A stretch of DNA of 64,000 nt from Microbacterium sp. (lineage in GTDB: Bacteria; Actinomycetota; Actinomycetes; Actinomycetales; Microbacteriaceae), in assembly GCA_017306415.1 (NCBI GenBank), contig JAFKIL010000001.1, positions 682,001-746,000 of the forward strand, read 5' to 3'. Below are positions 18,033 to 25,827 of this stretch, in pieces. The notes beneath the pieces are model-generated. The model searched no databases, had not been told where the DNA came from, and saw nothing but the letters and a program-made list of their open reading frames with translations. A program made the position numbers and the translations under genes. Position 1 is the first letter of the stretch. Each line of letters opens with the position of its first letter.

Positions 18033-18550
18033 TCGCGGTCCGGGACATGCGGGCGTCCGACTGGGAGGCCGTGGAAGCCGTCTACCGCCAGGGCATCGAT
18101 GACGGCGAGGCGACGTTCGAGTCGCGCACGCCGAGCTGGGAGGACTTCGACGCGGGAAGGCTGCGCCACCCGAGACTCGTCGCCGAGCGCGACGGCGCGG
18201 TCATCGGCTGGGCCGCCGCGTCCCTCGTCTCCCGCAGACAGGCGTACCGCGGCGTGATCGAGCACTCGGTCTACGTCGCCCGCAGCGCACGAGCGACCGG
18301 GGTCGGGTCGGCGCTGCTCGCCGCCTTCGTCGCGCAGGCGGACCACGAGGGCTACTGGACCATCCAGTCCAGCCTCTTCCCGGAGAACGCCGCGAGCCTG
18401 CGCCTCCATCTCGCGGCCGGCTTCCGCGTGGTCGGTCGCCGCGAACGGATCGCCCAGGCGGTGGTCGGCCCGCACGCCGGACAGTGGCGCGACACGATCC
18501 TCATCGAACGACGGCGAGGATCAGATCCCTCCGACGACGCGCTCGCCTAG
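18029..18550 (+). CDS. ArsN-like GNAT acetyltransferase
   Basis: A 173-residue GNAT N-acetyltransferase close to the phosphinothricin/ArsN group: YRQGIDDGEATFES, SLVSRRQAYRGVIEHSVYV, ATGVGSALLAAFVAQADHEGYWTI and LHLAAGFRVVGRRERI. In ars clusters such enzymes acetylate arsinothricin, an arsenical antibiotic, and related enzymes detoxify phosphinothricin. The start is the GTG at 18029, which overlaps the flavoprotein stop as GTGA. The context favours an arsenical substrate, but a phosphinothricin-like one cannot be excluded. Confidence 0.87.
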   Translation: MIAVRDMRASDWEAVEAVYRQGIDDGEATFESRTPSWEDFDAGRLRHPRLVAERDGAVIGWAAASLVSRRQAYRGVIEHSVYVARSARATGVGSALLAAFVAQADHEGYWTIQSSLFPENAASLRLHLAAGFRVVGRRERIAQAVVGPHAGQWRDTILIERRRGSDPSDDALA

Positions 18551-19221
18551 ACCCGGGCCGACACGCGCGGAGCGAGGTCGGCGACGCGGGCGGCGATCTC
18601 GTCGAAGGCCGCCTCGAACGCGGCGACCGAGCCGTCGGCGACGGGATCCGCCACCGACCAGTGGATCTGGCCGCTGCGAGCGAGCTCCTCGTGCGCTGCG
18701 TCGCAGACAGTGACGATGAGGTCGTCTGCCCGCAGGACGTCTCGGATGCCGCGGGGCCGCGCACCGGCAAGCGTGAGCCCGTGCCGTTCGGCGACCCGGA
18801 TCGCGCCGTCCTCGACGTTCTCGGCGGGATGCGTTCCCGCCGACGTCGCGGGCACGTCGCTCGACGCGTCCCAGAGCGACGCGGCGAGCTGAGACCGCGC
18901 GGAGTTGCCGGTGCAGACGAACACCACCCGTCGCGCGGCGAGGACGGCTGACGGTAGAAGGCCGGAGAACGCGCCGTCGATCAGCCGCAGATACGTCCGT
19001 CGACGGTCCGCCTCCGACCGCGTCCTCGTCAGGACTCCGGCGCGCTCGAGGATGCCGAGGTGATGCGCGAGCAGGCTCGACGAGCAGCCGAGCTCGCTCT
19101 GCAGCTCGACCGGGGAGGCTTCGCCGAGGGTGAGAAGGTCGGCGATCCGCAACCGCACGGGATCCGCCAGCGCCGCGAGTCGGGCGATCCGTGTCTGAAG
19201 ACTCTTTTGCTCAACGTTCAT
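18547..19221 (-). CDS. ArsR-ArsC fusion: repressor plus arsenate reductase
   Basis: A 224-residue two-domain protein. Residues 1-85 are an ArsR-type winged helix (ALADPVRLRIADLL, LGCSSSLLAHHLGIL). Residues 98-224 are a low-molecular-weight phosphatase-type arsenate reductase with the C-x5-R loop CTGNSAR (C103, R109). A second cysteine is at C173 (VTVCDAAHEEL), but the third cysteine of the thioredoxin-dependent triad is absent, which fits a mycothiol-dependent enzyme. ArsR-ArsC fusions are known in actinobacteria. The ArsR domain lacks an obvious cysteine triad, so its inducer is unclear. It is divergent from the channel gene; its stop overlaps the convergent acetyltransferase stop. Confidence 0.9.
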   Translation of the reverse strand: MNVEQKSLQTRIARLAALADPVRLRIADLLTLGEASPVELQSELGCSSSLLAHHLGILERAGVLTRTRSEADRRRTYLRLIDGAFSGLLPSAVLAARRVVFVCTGNSARSQLAASLWDASSDVPATSAGTHPAENVEDGAIRVAERHGLTLAGARPRGIRDVLRADDLIVTVCDAAHEELARSGQIHWSVADPVADGSVAAFEAAFDEIAARVADLAPRVSARV

Positions 19222-19259
19222 TACCTAAATATTGACTGAGTGATACCTCGTCGTCAAGG
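19222..19259. promoter_or_regulatory. Divergent AT-rich promoter/operator of arsRC and channel
   Basis: This 38-bp spacer is far more AT-rich than its surroundings (CCTAAATATTGACTGAG) and separates the divergent fusion and channel genes. It must hold both promoters and probably the fusion protein's own operator; TTGACT at 19232 could be a -35 element. No clean palindrome was found. Confidence 0.4.
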
Positions 19260-19268
19260 ATGGACGCG

Positions 19269-19952
19269 ATGGACACCACACCCACCTGGCGCCGCGCGGG
19301 CGCGGAGTTCGTGGGCACCGGCCTGCTCGTGTCGATCGTGGTCGGATCCGGCATCGCGGCCCAACGGCTCTCGCCCGGCGACACGGGCGTGCAGCTGCTC
19401 GAGAACTCGTTCGCGACGGCGCTCGGCCTGGCAGTGCTGATCATCGTCTTCGAGTCGGTGTCGGGTTCGCACTTCAACCCGCTCGTCACGCTCGCGGATC
19501 GGGTCCTGGGAGGCAGCCTCTCCCCCGCCCGCACGAGCGCTTACGCGGTCGCGCAGGTCACGGGGGCGATCGCGGGAGTGGTTCTGGCGAACGCCATGTT
19601 CGACACTGCGACCGCCGTCTCGGTGACCGACCGTCTCTCGACCGGACGTGTGCTCGGCGAGATCGTCGCGACCGCGGGACTCGTGCTCGTGATCTTCTCG
19701 CTGGCCCGGTCGGGACGGACGCGGCTGGTCGGCCCCGCCGTGGGCGCCTACATCGGCGCCGCGTACTGGTTCACCTCCTCGACGTCGTTCGCGAACCCGG
19801 CCGTGACGGTCGGCCGCATCTTCACCAGCACCTTCGCCGGGATCGCCCCGCTGTCCGCCCTCGTCTTCGTGCTCGCGCAGCTCGTGGGCGCCGGCGTCGG
19901 CGTCGCGCTCGTCCTCATCTTCTTCCCGCCACCTCGAAAGGCAACCCCGTGA
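19269..19952 (+). CDS. Aquaporin/MIP-family channel in ars context
   Basis: A 227-residue major intrinsic protein with six membrane helices and two pore motifs: FNPLV in the first half and ANPAV in the second, so the first NPA is altered to NPL. In ars operons such channels (AqpS-type) let arsenite from ArsC flow out down its gradient, replacing an active pump. The ATG at 19269 is preferred because AAGGA lies 8 bases upstream; ATG 19260 is also possible. It overlaps the next gene by GTGA. There is no ArsB or Acr3 nearby, which makes a channel-based exit route plausible. Confidence 0.9.
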   Translation: MDTTPTWRRAGAEFVGTGLLVSIVVGSGIAAQRLSPGDTGVQLLENSFATALGLAVLIIVFESVSGSHFNPLVTLADRVLGGSLSPARTSAYAVAQVTGAIAGVVLANAMFDTATAVSVTDRLSTGRVLGEIVATAGLVLVIFSLARSGRTRLVGPAVGAYIGAAYWFTSSTSFANPAVTVGRIFTSTFAGIAPLSALVFVLAQLVGAGVGVALVLIFFPPPRKATP

Positions 19953-21343
19953 CCCATCTCGCCATCGTCGGCGGCTCCGATGCCGGCATCTCCGCGGCCC
20001 TGCGTGCACGCGAGCTCGATCCGAGCGTCGACGTGACCGTGGTCGTCGCCGACGCGTATCCGAACTTCTCGATCTGCGGCATCCCGTACTACTTCACCGG
20101 CGAGGTCGCACCATGGCAGTCGCTCGCCCACCGCACGTCCGCCGACCTCGAGGCCACGGGCATGAACCTGCGGCTCGACACGCTCGCGACCGCGATCGAC
20201 ATCGCCGGCCGACGACTGGAGGTGCGCTCCGCGTCCGGACAGGTCGACCGCATTCCGTACGACGAGCTCATCGTCGGGACGGGCGCGCTGCCCGCACACG
20301 CCGGGATCGCGGGGCTCGACCGCCTCGGGCCGGCCGACGGCGTCCACGTCATCCACTCGATGGGCGACACGTTCGCCCTGGAGGAAGACCTCCGCGCGCG
20401 CGAGCCACGGTCGGCCATCATCGTGGGCGCCGGCTACGTCGGGCTGGAGATGGCGGAGGCGTTCGTCACGCGCGGGATGGCGGTGACCCAGCTCCAGCGT
20501 GGCCCGGAGGTCCTCTCCACCCTCGATCCCGAGCTCGGTGCGCTCGTGCACGAGGAGCTGGCCGCGCACGGCGTCGATGTCGTGATCGGCACCACCGTCA
20601 CCGCGATCGAGAAGTCCGGCACCGGACTGATCGTCACTGGCGTCCGTGGCGGAGAGCCCTTCACCCGCACCGCGGACCTGGTCCTCGCGGTCATCGGGGT
20701 GCGCCCCAACACGGAGCTGCTGGAGCGCGCCGGGGCCGCGCTCGGCGCGGGCAGTGCGGTCGCGGTCGACGACCGGATGCGCACCGGCATCCCGCATGTC
20801 TGGGCAGCGGGCGACGGCATCGTCACGCACCACCGACTGCTCGGGATCACCTACCTGCCGCTCGGCACGACCTCGCACAAGCAGGGCCGCGTCGCCGGCG
20901 AGAACGCCCTCGGCGGCGATCGGGCCTTCCGCGGATCGGTCGGAACCCAGGTGGTGAAGGTGTTCGACCTCGTGGCGGCGCGGACCGGGCTTCACGATCG
21001 AGATGCGGCGGCGATCGGCTTCCGCCCGCTGACCACGTCGAGTGCCGCCGACGACCACAAGCGCTACTACCCGGGTGCGCATCCGATCCGGTTCCGCATC
21101 ACCGGAGACGAGAGGGACGGCCGCCTGCTCGGGGCGCAGCTGGTCGGCCGACGCGGCACCGAGGTCGCCAAGCGCGTCGACACGTTCGCGACCGCGCTCC
21201 ACAGCGGACTCGCCGTCGACGAGCTGAGCGATCTCGACCTCTCCTACACGCCTCCGCTCGGCTCCCCCTGGGATGCCGTGCAGGTCGCCGCGCAGGACTG
21301 GACCCGGCAGTTCCGCAGCCGAACGGTCGATGCCTCGGCCTAG
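19949..21343 (+). CDS. CoA-disulfide-reductase-like FAD oxidoreductase
   Basis: A 464-residue pyridine nucleotide-disulfide oxidoreductase. FAD motif HLAIVGGSDAGISAALRA starts at residue 3. The single redox cysteine is C43 in NFSICGIPYY, the position of the catalytic Cys of CoA-disulfide reductases. An NAD motif AIIVGAGYVGLEMAEAF lies near 155, AAGDGI near 290, and the dimerisation domain follows. It probably keeps a low-molecular-weight thiol (CoA or possibly mycothiol) reduced, which would support arsenate reduction. GTG start overlapping the channel stop; its own stop overlaps the convergent VOC gene. Confidence 0.9.
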   Translation: MTHLAIVGGSDAGISAALRARELDPSVDVTVVVADAYPNFSICGIPYYFTGEVAPWQSLAHRTSADLEATGMNLRLDTLATAIDIAGRRLEVRSASGQVDRIPYDELIVGTGALPAHAGIAGLDRLGPADGVHVIHSMGDTFALEEDLRAREPRSAIIVGAGYVGLEMAEAFVTRGMAVTQLQRGPEVLSTLDPELGALVHEELAAHGVDVVIGTTVTAIEKSGTGLIVTGVRGGEPFTRTADLVLAVIGVRPNTELLERAGAALGAGSAVAVDDRMRTGIPHVWAAGDGIVTHHRLLGITYLPLGTTSHKQGRVAGENALGGDRAFRGSVGTQVVKVFDLVAARTGLHDRDAAAIGFRPLTTSSAADDHKRYYPGAHPIRFRITGDERDGRLLGAQLVGRRGTEVAKRVDTFATALHSGLAVDELSDLDLSYTPPLGSPWDAVQVAAQDWTRQFRSRTVDASA

Positions 21344-21777
21344 GCCTTCGTCAGGTCCTGCGCGAGCATCACGAGGATGCCGCTGGGGCCGCGCAGATAG
21401 GTGAGCTTGTAGACGTCCCGGTAGTTCGCCACACCCCGCAGCGGATGGCAGCCGTGTCTCGCGGCGATCTCGAGCGCCTCATCGATGTCGTCGACGGAGA
21501 ACGCTACCCGGTGCATCCCGATCTCGTTCGGACGCGTCGGCTCGGTCTCGATCGCATCGGGATGGATGTACTCGAACAGCTCGAGCTGACCGTGGCCGTC
21601 CGGTGTCTGCAGCACCGCGATGCGGGCGTGGTTGCCGTCGAGCCCGACGGCGGTGTCGGCCCACTCGCCGCTGACGGTGTCGCGGCCGAGCACGGTCAGG
21701 CCGAGGTCGGTGAAGAAGGCGATCGTGGCGTCGAGGTCACGGACGGCGATGCCGACGTTCTCCAGTTTGATGGGCAT
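21340..21777 (-). CDS. VOC-family (glyoxalase-like) protein
   Basis: A 145-residue vicinal-oxygen-chelate protein with two paired beta-alpha-beta modules: IKLENVGIAVRDLDATIAFFTDLGL in the first and MHRVAFSVDDIDEALEIAARHG in the second, with QLELFEY between them. Metal-ligand candidates are H and E residues in these strands. Such folds include glyoxalases, dioxygenases and resistance proteins; VOC proteins also occur in ars clusters as organoarsenical lyases, but no such motif is evident. ATG 21786 is an alternative start. The stop overlaps that of the convergent reductase gene. Confidence 0.85.
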   Translation of the reverse strand: MPIKLENVGIAVRDLDATIAFFTDLGLTVLGRDTVSGEWADTAVGLDGNHARIAVLQTPDGHGQLELFEYIHPDAIETEPTRPNEIGMHRVAFSVDDIDEALEIAARHGCHPLRGVANYRDVYKLTYLRGPSGILVMLAQDLTKA

Positions 21778-21821
21778 GTCGTGCATGCTACCGACCGGCG
21801 CAGACGTCCGGTCGCTGCGAG

Positions 21822-22046
21822 GCGCATGATCGCCATCACGCCGGCAGCCTCACCAAGGCCGCGTGGCTCTCCGCCCGCAATGACGCGCTCGCCAACCTGG
21901 CGATCGTCGCCGTCGGCATCCTCACGTTCTGGGTCGCCACCGGCTGGCTGGACATCGTCGTCGGCATAGCGATCGCGATCCTGAACCTCGATGCGGCCAG
22001 GGCCGTGTGGCGGGCTGCGCGCCGCGAGGCAGAGCCGACGCCCTGA
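21822..22046 (+). pseudogene. 5'-truncated cation diffusion facilitator remnant
   Basis: An open frame with no usable start encodes about 74 residues matching the C-terminal part of a CDF-type cation transporter: LTKAAWLSARNDALANLAIV, a hydrophobic helix, LDIVVGIAIAILNLDAARAVW and a basic end, terminated by TGA at 22044. Intact relatives are several times longer with four to six helices, so the 5' part is missing. The break lies just beyond the VOC gene start, suggesting a deletion or insertion scar at the right edge of the arsenic block. Confidence 0.72.
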
Positions 22047-22065
22047 CCCTCCCCGCGGCGAGGAC

Positions 22066-22079
22066 GGGACTTTCGGCCC
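22066..22079 (+). promoter_or_regulatory. DosR-type box before the bactofilin-like gene
   Basis: GGGACTTTCGGCCC, the copy whose left arm matches the mycobacterial GGGACT half-site. It is 107 bp before the ATG. A start near 22115 would place GAGACT as the -10 hexamer. Confidence 0.65.
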
Positions 22080-22186
22080 GGTGTCCGGGGTGCGTGCCTG
22101 ACGAGACTGGGTGCAGGCAACGCCTCCAGCACACATGATCCGCCCGACGCATCGAGCGATGCGCCCGAGGCTCGAAGGGGACTCCG

Positions 22187-23329
22187 ATGAGCGTTCCGTC
22201 ATTCACCCGCCGCGTCGTGAGGCTGAGCGCCGCTCTCGCGGCAGGCATCCTGGTCGTCGGCTCCGGCGTCGGCGCCGCGGATGCCACACCCCTGTCGACG
22301 CCGTCACCAACTGTCGTCGCGGCCACCGACCGCACCGGCCCGCAGTTCTACGCGGGCACGTCGATAGACGTCACCGGCACGGTCGACGGAGACGTCTACG
22401 CCGCCGGTCAGAGCGTGACGATCAGCGGCGACGTCACGGGCGACGTGATCGCCGCCGCACAGACCATCACGATCAGCGGCACCGTCGAGGGCAATGTGCG
22501 ACTGGCCGGACAGGACATCCGCATCACCGGTGACGTCGGCCGAAGCGGCACGGTCTTCGGATCGAACGTCGTCGTCGGCGAAGCTGCGACCCTTGGCGAC
22601 GACCTGGTGGCCGGCGCGAGCGAGATCCGCATCGCCGGGGATGTCGGACGCGACATGTTCCTCACTGTCGGCGAACTACGGATCGACGGGACGGTCGGCG
22701 GCGACGTCACGTACACGAGCGGCAACAAGGCGCGCATCGCGGACGGCGCCGTCCAGGGCACCGTGAAGCACATCGAGTCGAGCAGATCGCGAACCGTCGA
22801 GGTCTCGCCGTGGGCCGTCTTCCTCGCGTGGTTCCTCGGAGTGCTGTACGCCCTCGTCGCCCTCAGCCTGATCACGCTGTGCGCGGGGCTGCTCGTCCCG
22901 CGGTGGCTTGCGCGCGTCACCGATCATCTGGTTCCCTCGCCCTGGAAAGCGTTGCTGGTCGGTTTCCTGGCCGCCATCGTCGTCCCTCCCGCGCTGCTGT
23001 TCCTGCTCGTGACGATCGTCGGCGCTCCCCTCGCGCTGGGCGGCCTGCTCGTCTGGGTACTCCTGACGCTCGCGACGTTCGTGTACGGGGCGTTCTACCT
23101 GGGCCGCCTGGTGCTGCGCGGGAACCAGCATCCCGTCCTGAAGTCGTTCGTCGGCGGACTGATCCTGATCGTCGGGCTGCAGATCCCCTGGCTGAACATC
23201 CTCGTGTGGCTCGCGATGGTCTTCTTCGGCCTCGGCGCACAGCTGCTGGAGTTCTACAGCCAGCGACCCTGGTCGACCAAAGCCGCACCGGCACCAGCAC
23301 CCGACACCACCCAAGGAGGTTCAGCATGA
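22187..23329 (+). CDS. Exported bactofilin-like polymer-forming membrane protein
   Basis: A 380-residue protein. Residues 1-31 form a signal peptide (RRVVRLSAALAAGILVVGSG). Residues 55-200 hold repeated short strands of the type GTVDGDVYAAGQSVTISGDV, typical of polymer-forming (bactofilin-like) beta-helices. About four membrane helices follow from residue 206 and the tail is Ala/Pro-rich. Bactofilins form filaments that scaffold wall enzymes, but the extracytoplasmic placement here differs from cytoplasmic bactofilins. GAAGGGGAC precedes the ATG. It overlaps the flavodoxin gene by ATGA and has a regulator box upstream, so it is probably stress-induced. The role is inferred only from fold. Confidence 0.83.
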   Translation: MSVPSFTRRVVRLSAALAAGILVVGSGVGAADATPLSTPSPTVVAATDRTGPQFYAGTSIDVTGTVDGDVYAAGQSVTISGDVTGDVIAAAQTITISGTVEGNVRLAGQDIRITGDVGRSGTVFGSNVVVGEAATLGDDLVAGASEIRIAGDVGRDMFLTVGELRIDGTVGGDVTYTSGNKARIADGAVQGTVKHIESSRSRTVEVSPWAVFLAWFLGVLYALVALSLITLCAGLLVPRWLARVTDHLVPSPWKALLVGFLAAIVVPPALLFLLVTIVGAPLALGGLLVWVLLTLATFVYGAFYLGRLVLRGNQHPVLKSFVGGLILIVGLQIPWLNILVWLAMVFFGLGAQLLEFYSQRPWSTKAAPAPAPDTTQGGSA

Positions 23330-23862
23330 AGGTCTTGGTCGCTTACGAGAGCAAGTACGGCGCCACACAGGGCATCGCCGAACGGATCGGCGAACGGCTC
23401 CGCGGCCACGGACTCGAAGTCGAAGTCGTCCGCTGCAGCGTCCTGCGCGACGCCACCGGTTTCGACGCCTACGTCGTCGGATCCGCAACCTATGAGTTCA
23501 ACTGGCGCAAGGGCGCACGAAAGTTCGTCGAGCACAACGCCGGCGTCCTCTCGACCCACCCCACATGGCTCTTCAGCAGCGGGCCGCTCGGCACCGAGAC
23601 GGTCGACAAGGACGGCAAGGACGTCCTCAAGGGGGCCGAGCCCAAGCAGTTCGCCGACTTCGGGTATCTCGTTCATCCGAAGGGCACCCAGGTCTTCCGA
23701 GGCGCGTACCACCACGACGAGACGCGCGGCGGCGACCGCATCCTCGCGTGGATGCCCGCGATCCGCGACATCCTGCCGGAGGGCGACTTCCGGGAGTGGG
23801 AGGCGATGGATGCCTGGGCTGACGCGATCGCCGACGAACTCGGAGCGAAGACTCCCGCCTGA
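23326..23862 (+). CDS. Flavodoxin-domain protein
   Basis: A 178-residue flavodoxin-fold protein beginning KVLVAYESKYGATQGIAERI, where SKYGAT is the FMN phosphate loop. It also shows AYVVGSATYEFNWRKGARKFV and LFSSGPLG. It resembles the flavodoxin/HemG-like group that donates electrons from FMN. The ATG overlaps the upstream stop and follows AAGGAGGT. Coupling to the exported bactofilin-like protein suggests co-induction from the box at 22066; the electron acceptor is unknown. Confidence 0.9.
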   Translation: MKVLVAYESKYGATQGIAERIGERLRGHGLEVEVVRCSVLRDATGFDAYVVGSATYEFNWRKGARKFVEHNAGVLSTHPTWLFSSGPLGTETVDKDGKDVLKGAEPKQFADFGYLVHPKGTQVFRGAYHHDETRGGDRILAWMPAIRDILPEGDFREWEAMDAWADAIADELGAKTPA

Positions 23863-23918
23863 GTCTGCACCTCACGAACTTCTGTCTCATTTCGACACAA
23901 TGGACTAGCGTTCGTGGA

Positions 23919-25037
23919 GTGACGAAGGTGTTGATCGTCGGCGGCGGGCCTGCCGGCATGGCGAGCGCGATCGCGCTGGCGCAGGCGGAGGTGGACAGCG
24001 AGATCGTCGAGGTGTCCGAGGACTGGCGACCGGGCGGGATCGGCATCGCGCTGCAGAGCGCACCGCTGCGAGCGACCAAGCAGCTCGGCATCTTCGACGA
24101 TCTGCTGCGTGTGGGCCGGCCGCACCACGTGATCGACATGTGCGGCGCCGACGGCACGCGGTTCGCCGAGCTCCCGCAGGTCAACGTCAACGACGCGGAC
24201 GATCCCCCGTTCCTCGGGATGGCACGCGAGTCCCTGCACGAGGTCATGGCTGCGGCGGTCGCCCGCGCGCGGGTGGCCGTGCGTCTCGGCGTCACCGTGG
24301 CGGAGCTCGCTGCGACCGGCGACCACGTCGACGTCACCTTCACGGATGGGACCTCGGGCCGCTACGACTACGTGGTCGCGGCGGAAGGGGCGAACTCCGC
24401 GCTGCGCTCCCGCATCCTGCCCGGCGCTCCCGCCCCGAGCTTCGCCGGGCAGGTCATCTGGCGGGCGGCGGCGTCCGCTCCCGCCGGTCTCGAGCGATAC
24501 ACCATGATGCTCGGCGGGCCGATCCGCCTCGGACTGGTCCCGCTGCCCGACGGCCGGCTGTACCTGTGGATGCTGGACAGCACGATCGGTCCGGAGCGTC
24601 CGCCGCGCGAGGAGCTGCTCGCGCTGTTCCATGACAGGATCAGCCGGTTCGGCGGCCACGCCCCCGCCGTCGCCGCGCAGCTGACCGACGCTGCGCAGGT
24701 GGACTTCCGGGCGCTGCACTCGCTTGTCGTCCCGCCGCCCTGGCACGCGGAGCGCGTGCTGTTCGTGGGAGACGCCGTCCACACGACGACACCGCACATC
24801 GCGTTCGGTGCCGGCCTTGCGATCGAGGATGCCGTCGTCCTGGGTGAGCTCGCGGCATCCGCTCTGCCGTTCGACGATCTGGCAGCGGCGCTCACCGCTC
24901 GCCGGTACGAGCGCACGAGGCTCGTCGTGGAGACGTCGCTGCAGCTCTCGCGCTGGGAGCAGGAGCCCGGGCGGCCGAACCCTGCGGCCGGGCGGCTCAT
25001 CGGAGAGACGATGGCCGCGCTCGCGGCACCGATCTAG
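23919..25037 (+). CDS. FAD-dependent monooxygenase (PHBH-like)
   Basis: A 372-residue class A flavoprotein monooxygenase. GxGxxG motif VLIVGGGPAGMASAIALAQA at residue 4, the DG-type motif YVVAAEGANSALRSRI near 155, and the GD motif LFVGDAVHTTTPHIAFGAGLAIED near 280. Such enzymes hydroxylate aromatic or polyketide-like substrates with NAD(P)H and O2. The GTG start is inferred. The 56-bp gap upstream contains TGTC-N7-GACA, a possible weak operator. It is convergent with the HxlR-type regulator gene 5 bp away; the substrate is unknown. Confidence 0.88.
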   Translation: MTKVLIVGGGPAGMASAIALAQAEVDSEIVEVSEDWRPGGIGIALQSAPLRATKQLGIFDDLLRVGRPHHVIDMCGADGTRFAELPQVNVNDADDPPFLGMARESLHEVMAAAVARARVAVRLGVTVAELAATGDHVDVTFTDGTSGRYDYVVAAEGANSALRSRILPGAPAPSFAGQVIWRAAASAPAGLERYTMMLGGPIRLGLVPLPDGRLYLWMLDSTIGPERPPREELLALFHDRISRFGGHAPAVAAQLTDAAQVDFRALHSLVVPPPWHAERVLFVGDAVHTTTPHIAFGAGLAIEDAVVLGELAASALPFDDLAAALTARRYERTRLVVETSLQLSRWEQEPGRPNPAAGRLIGETMAALAAPI

Positions 25038-25041
25038 ATGC

Positions 25042-25320
25042 TCACGCGTCGGCTGCCCATCGTCCGAGCGCATCGATCGCGTCGCGCAGCGCACGCCCAT
25101 GATCGGTGAGGGCGTAGGCGCGGGTGTTGTGCCGCAACGGAAGGCGGGTCAGCACCCCGGCCGCTTCGAGCTCGCGAAGACGGATGGCGAGCATGTTCGT
25201 CGGCACGCCCAGGTCGCGCTGCAGGTCGCCGTAGCGCTGCGGTCCCTCGAGGAGCCGCTCCACGATGAGCAGCGCCCACCGTGCGCCGACGACGTCGAGG
25301 GCCGCGGCGAGGTCGCTCAC
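25042..25320 (-). CDS. HxlR-family transcriptional regulator
   Basis: A 92-residue winged-helix HxlR regulator: VVGARWALLIVERLLEGPQRYGDLQRDLGVPTNMLAIRLRELEAAGVLTRLP and a C-terminal helix. It begins at GTG 25320, overlapping the VOC stop by GTGA. It lacks the usual N-terminal cysteine of redox-sensing HxlR/HypR members, so a small-molecule or constitutive mode is more likely. It is co-transcribed with the VOC gene, and the inverted repeat at 25729 is its probable operator. Confidence 0.88.
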   Translation of the reverse strand: MSDLAAALDVVGARWALLIVERLLEGPQRYGDLQRDLGVPTNMLAIRLRELEAAGVLTRLPLRHNTRAYALTDHGRALRDAIDALGRWAADA

Positions 25321-25721
25321 TCGACCGGGTCGGCGTCCGGCTTCATCCAGAACGGCGAGTAGTGGTAGCCGTCGGGGTCGTCGAACTGCCGCTGGTACAT
25401 GAAGGGGTAGTCGTCGGTGTCGCCGATCCTGCCACCGGCGGCGCCCGCGCGCTCGACGAGCTCGTCGACCGCCTCCCTGCTGGGGAGGTCGAACGACACC
25501 GTGACCTTCGACGGGGTGTCGGGGCCGCCGATCAGCTCCTCGACGCCGCCGACGCTCGCGTACATCTCGCGGCTGCCCAGCATGACGTACTGCTCGGGCG
25601 CGATCGCGAAGCACGACACGTTGTGGTCGGACATCTCGGCGTTGAGGGTCCAGCCGAGGGCGGTGTAGAAGGCCGTCGCGCGCTCGACGCTTTCGACCGG
25701 GCAGGTGATGAAGAGGCTCAT
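25317..25721 (-). CDS. VOC-family protein (PhnB/glyoxalase-like)
   Basis: A 134-residue vicinal-oxygen-chelate protein: LFITCPVESVERATAFYTALGW, SKVTVSFDLPSREAVDELVE and the aromatic-rich end DDPDGYHYSPFWMKP. It would bind a metal and a small substrate or act as a resistance protein. ATG 25721 is chosen because upstream codons read through the inverted repeat. It leads a two-gene operon with the HxlR regulator. Confidence 0.85.
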   Translation of the reverse strand: MSLFITCPVESVERATAFYTALGWTLNAEMSDHNVSCFAIAPEQYVMLGSREMYASVGGVEELIGGPDTPSKVTVSFDLPSREAVDELVERAGAAGGRIGDTDDYPFMYQRQFDDPDGYHYSPFWMKPDADPVE

Positions 25722-25728
25722 GCGCTCA

Positions 25729-25747
25729 CACTTTGAAAATACAAGTG
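25729..25747 (-). promoter_or_regulatory. Inverted repeat operator before VOC-HxlR operon
   Basis: CACTTTGAAAATACAAGTG has arms CACTT and AAGTG around an AT-rich centre, unusual in this GC-rich DNA. It lies 7 bp before the ATG, well placed for autorepression by the HxlR protein. Confidence 0.55.
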
Positions 25748-25827
25748 CCACGTCAAGGCTCTGGGCTGATACCTCGACCTGCCTGAAGGTCATCGCATTC
25801 CTCCTCCTCGCTCCCTACGATCGAGTC

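Noticed and set aside
20113-21969. 618-residue plus-strand frame over the reductase and VOC genes
   Set aside because: A different frame from the genuine reductase, Arg/Ala-rich, no motifs.
25736-25756. TTGACG/TATTTT promoter on the minus strand before the VOC gene
   Set aside because: The hexamers are only 9 bp apart, too close for a sigma-70-type promoter.
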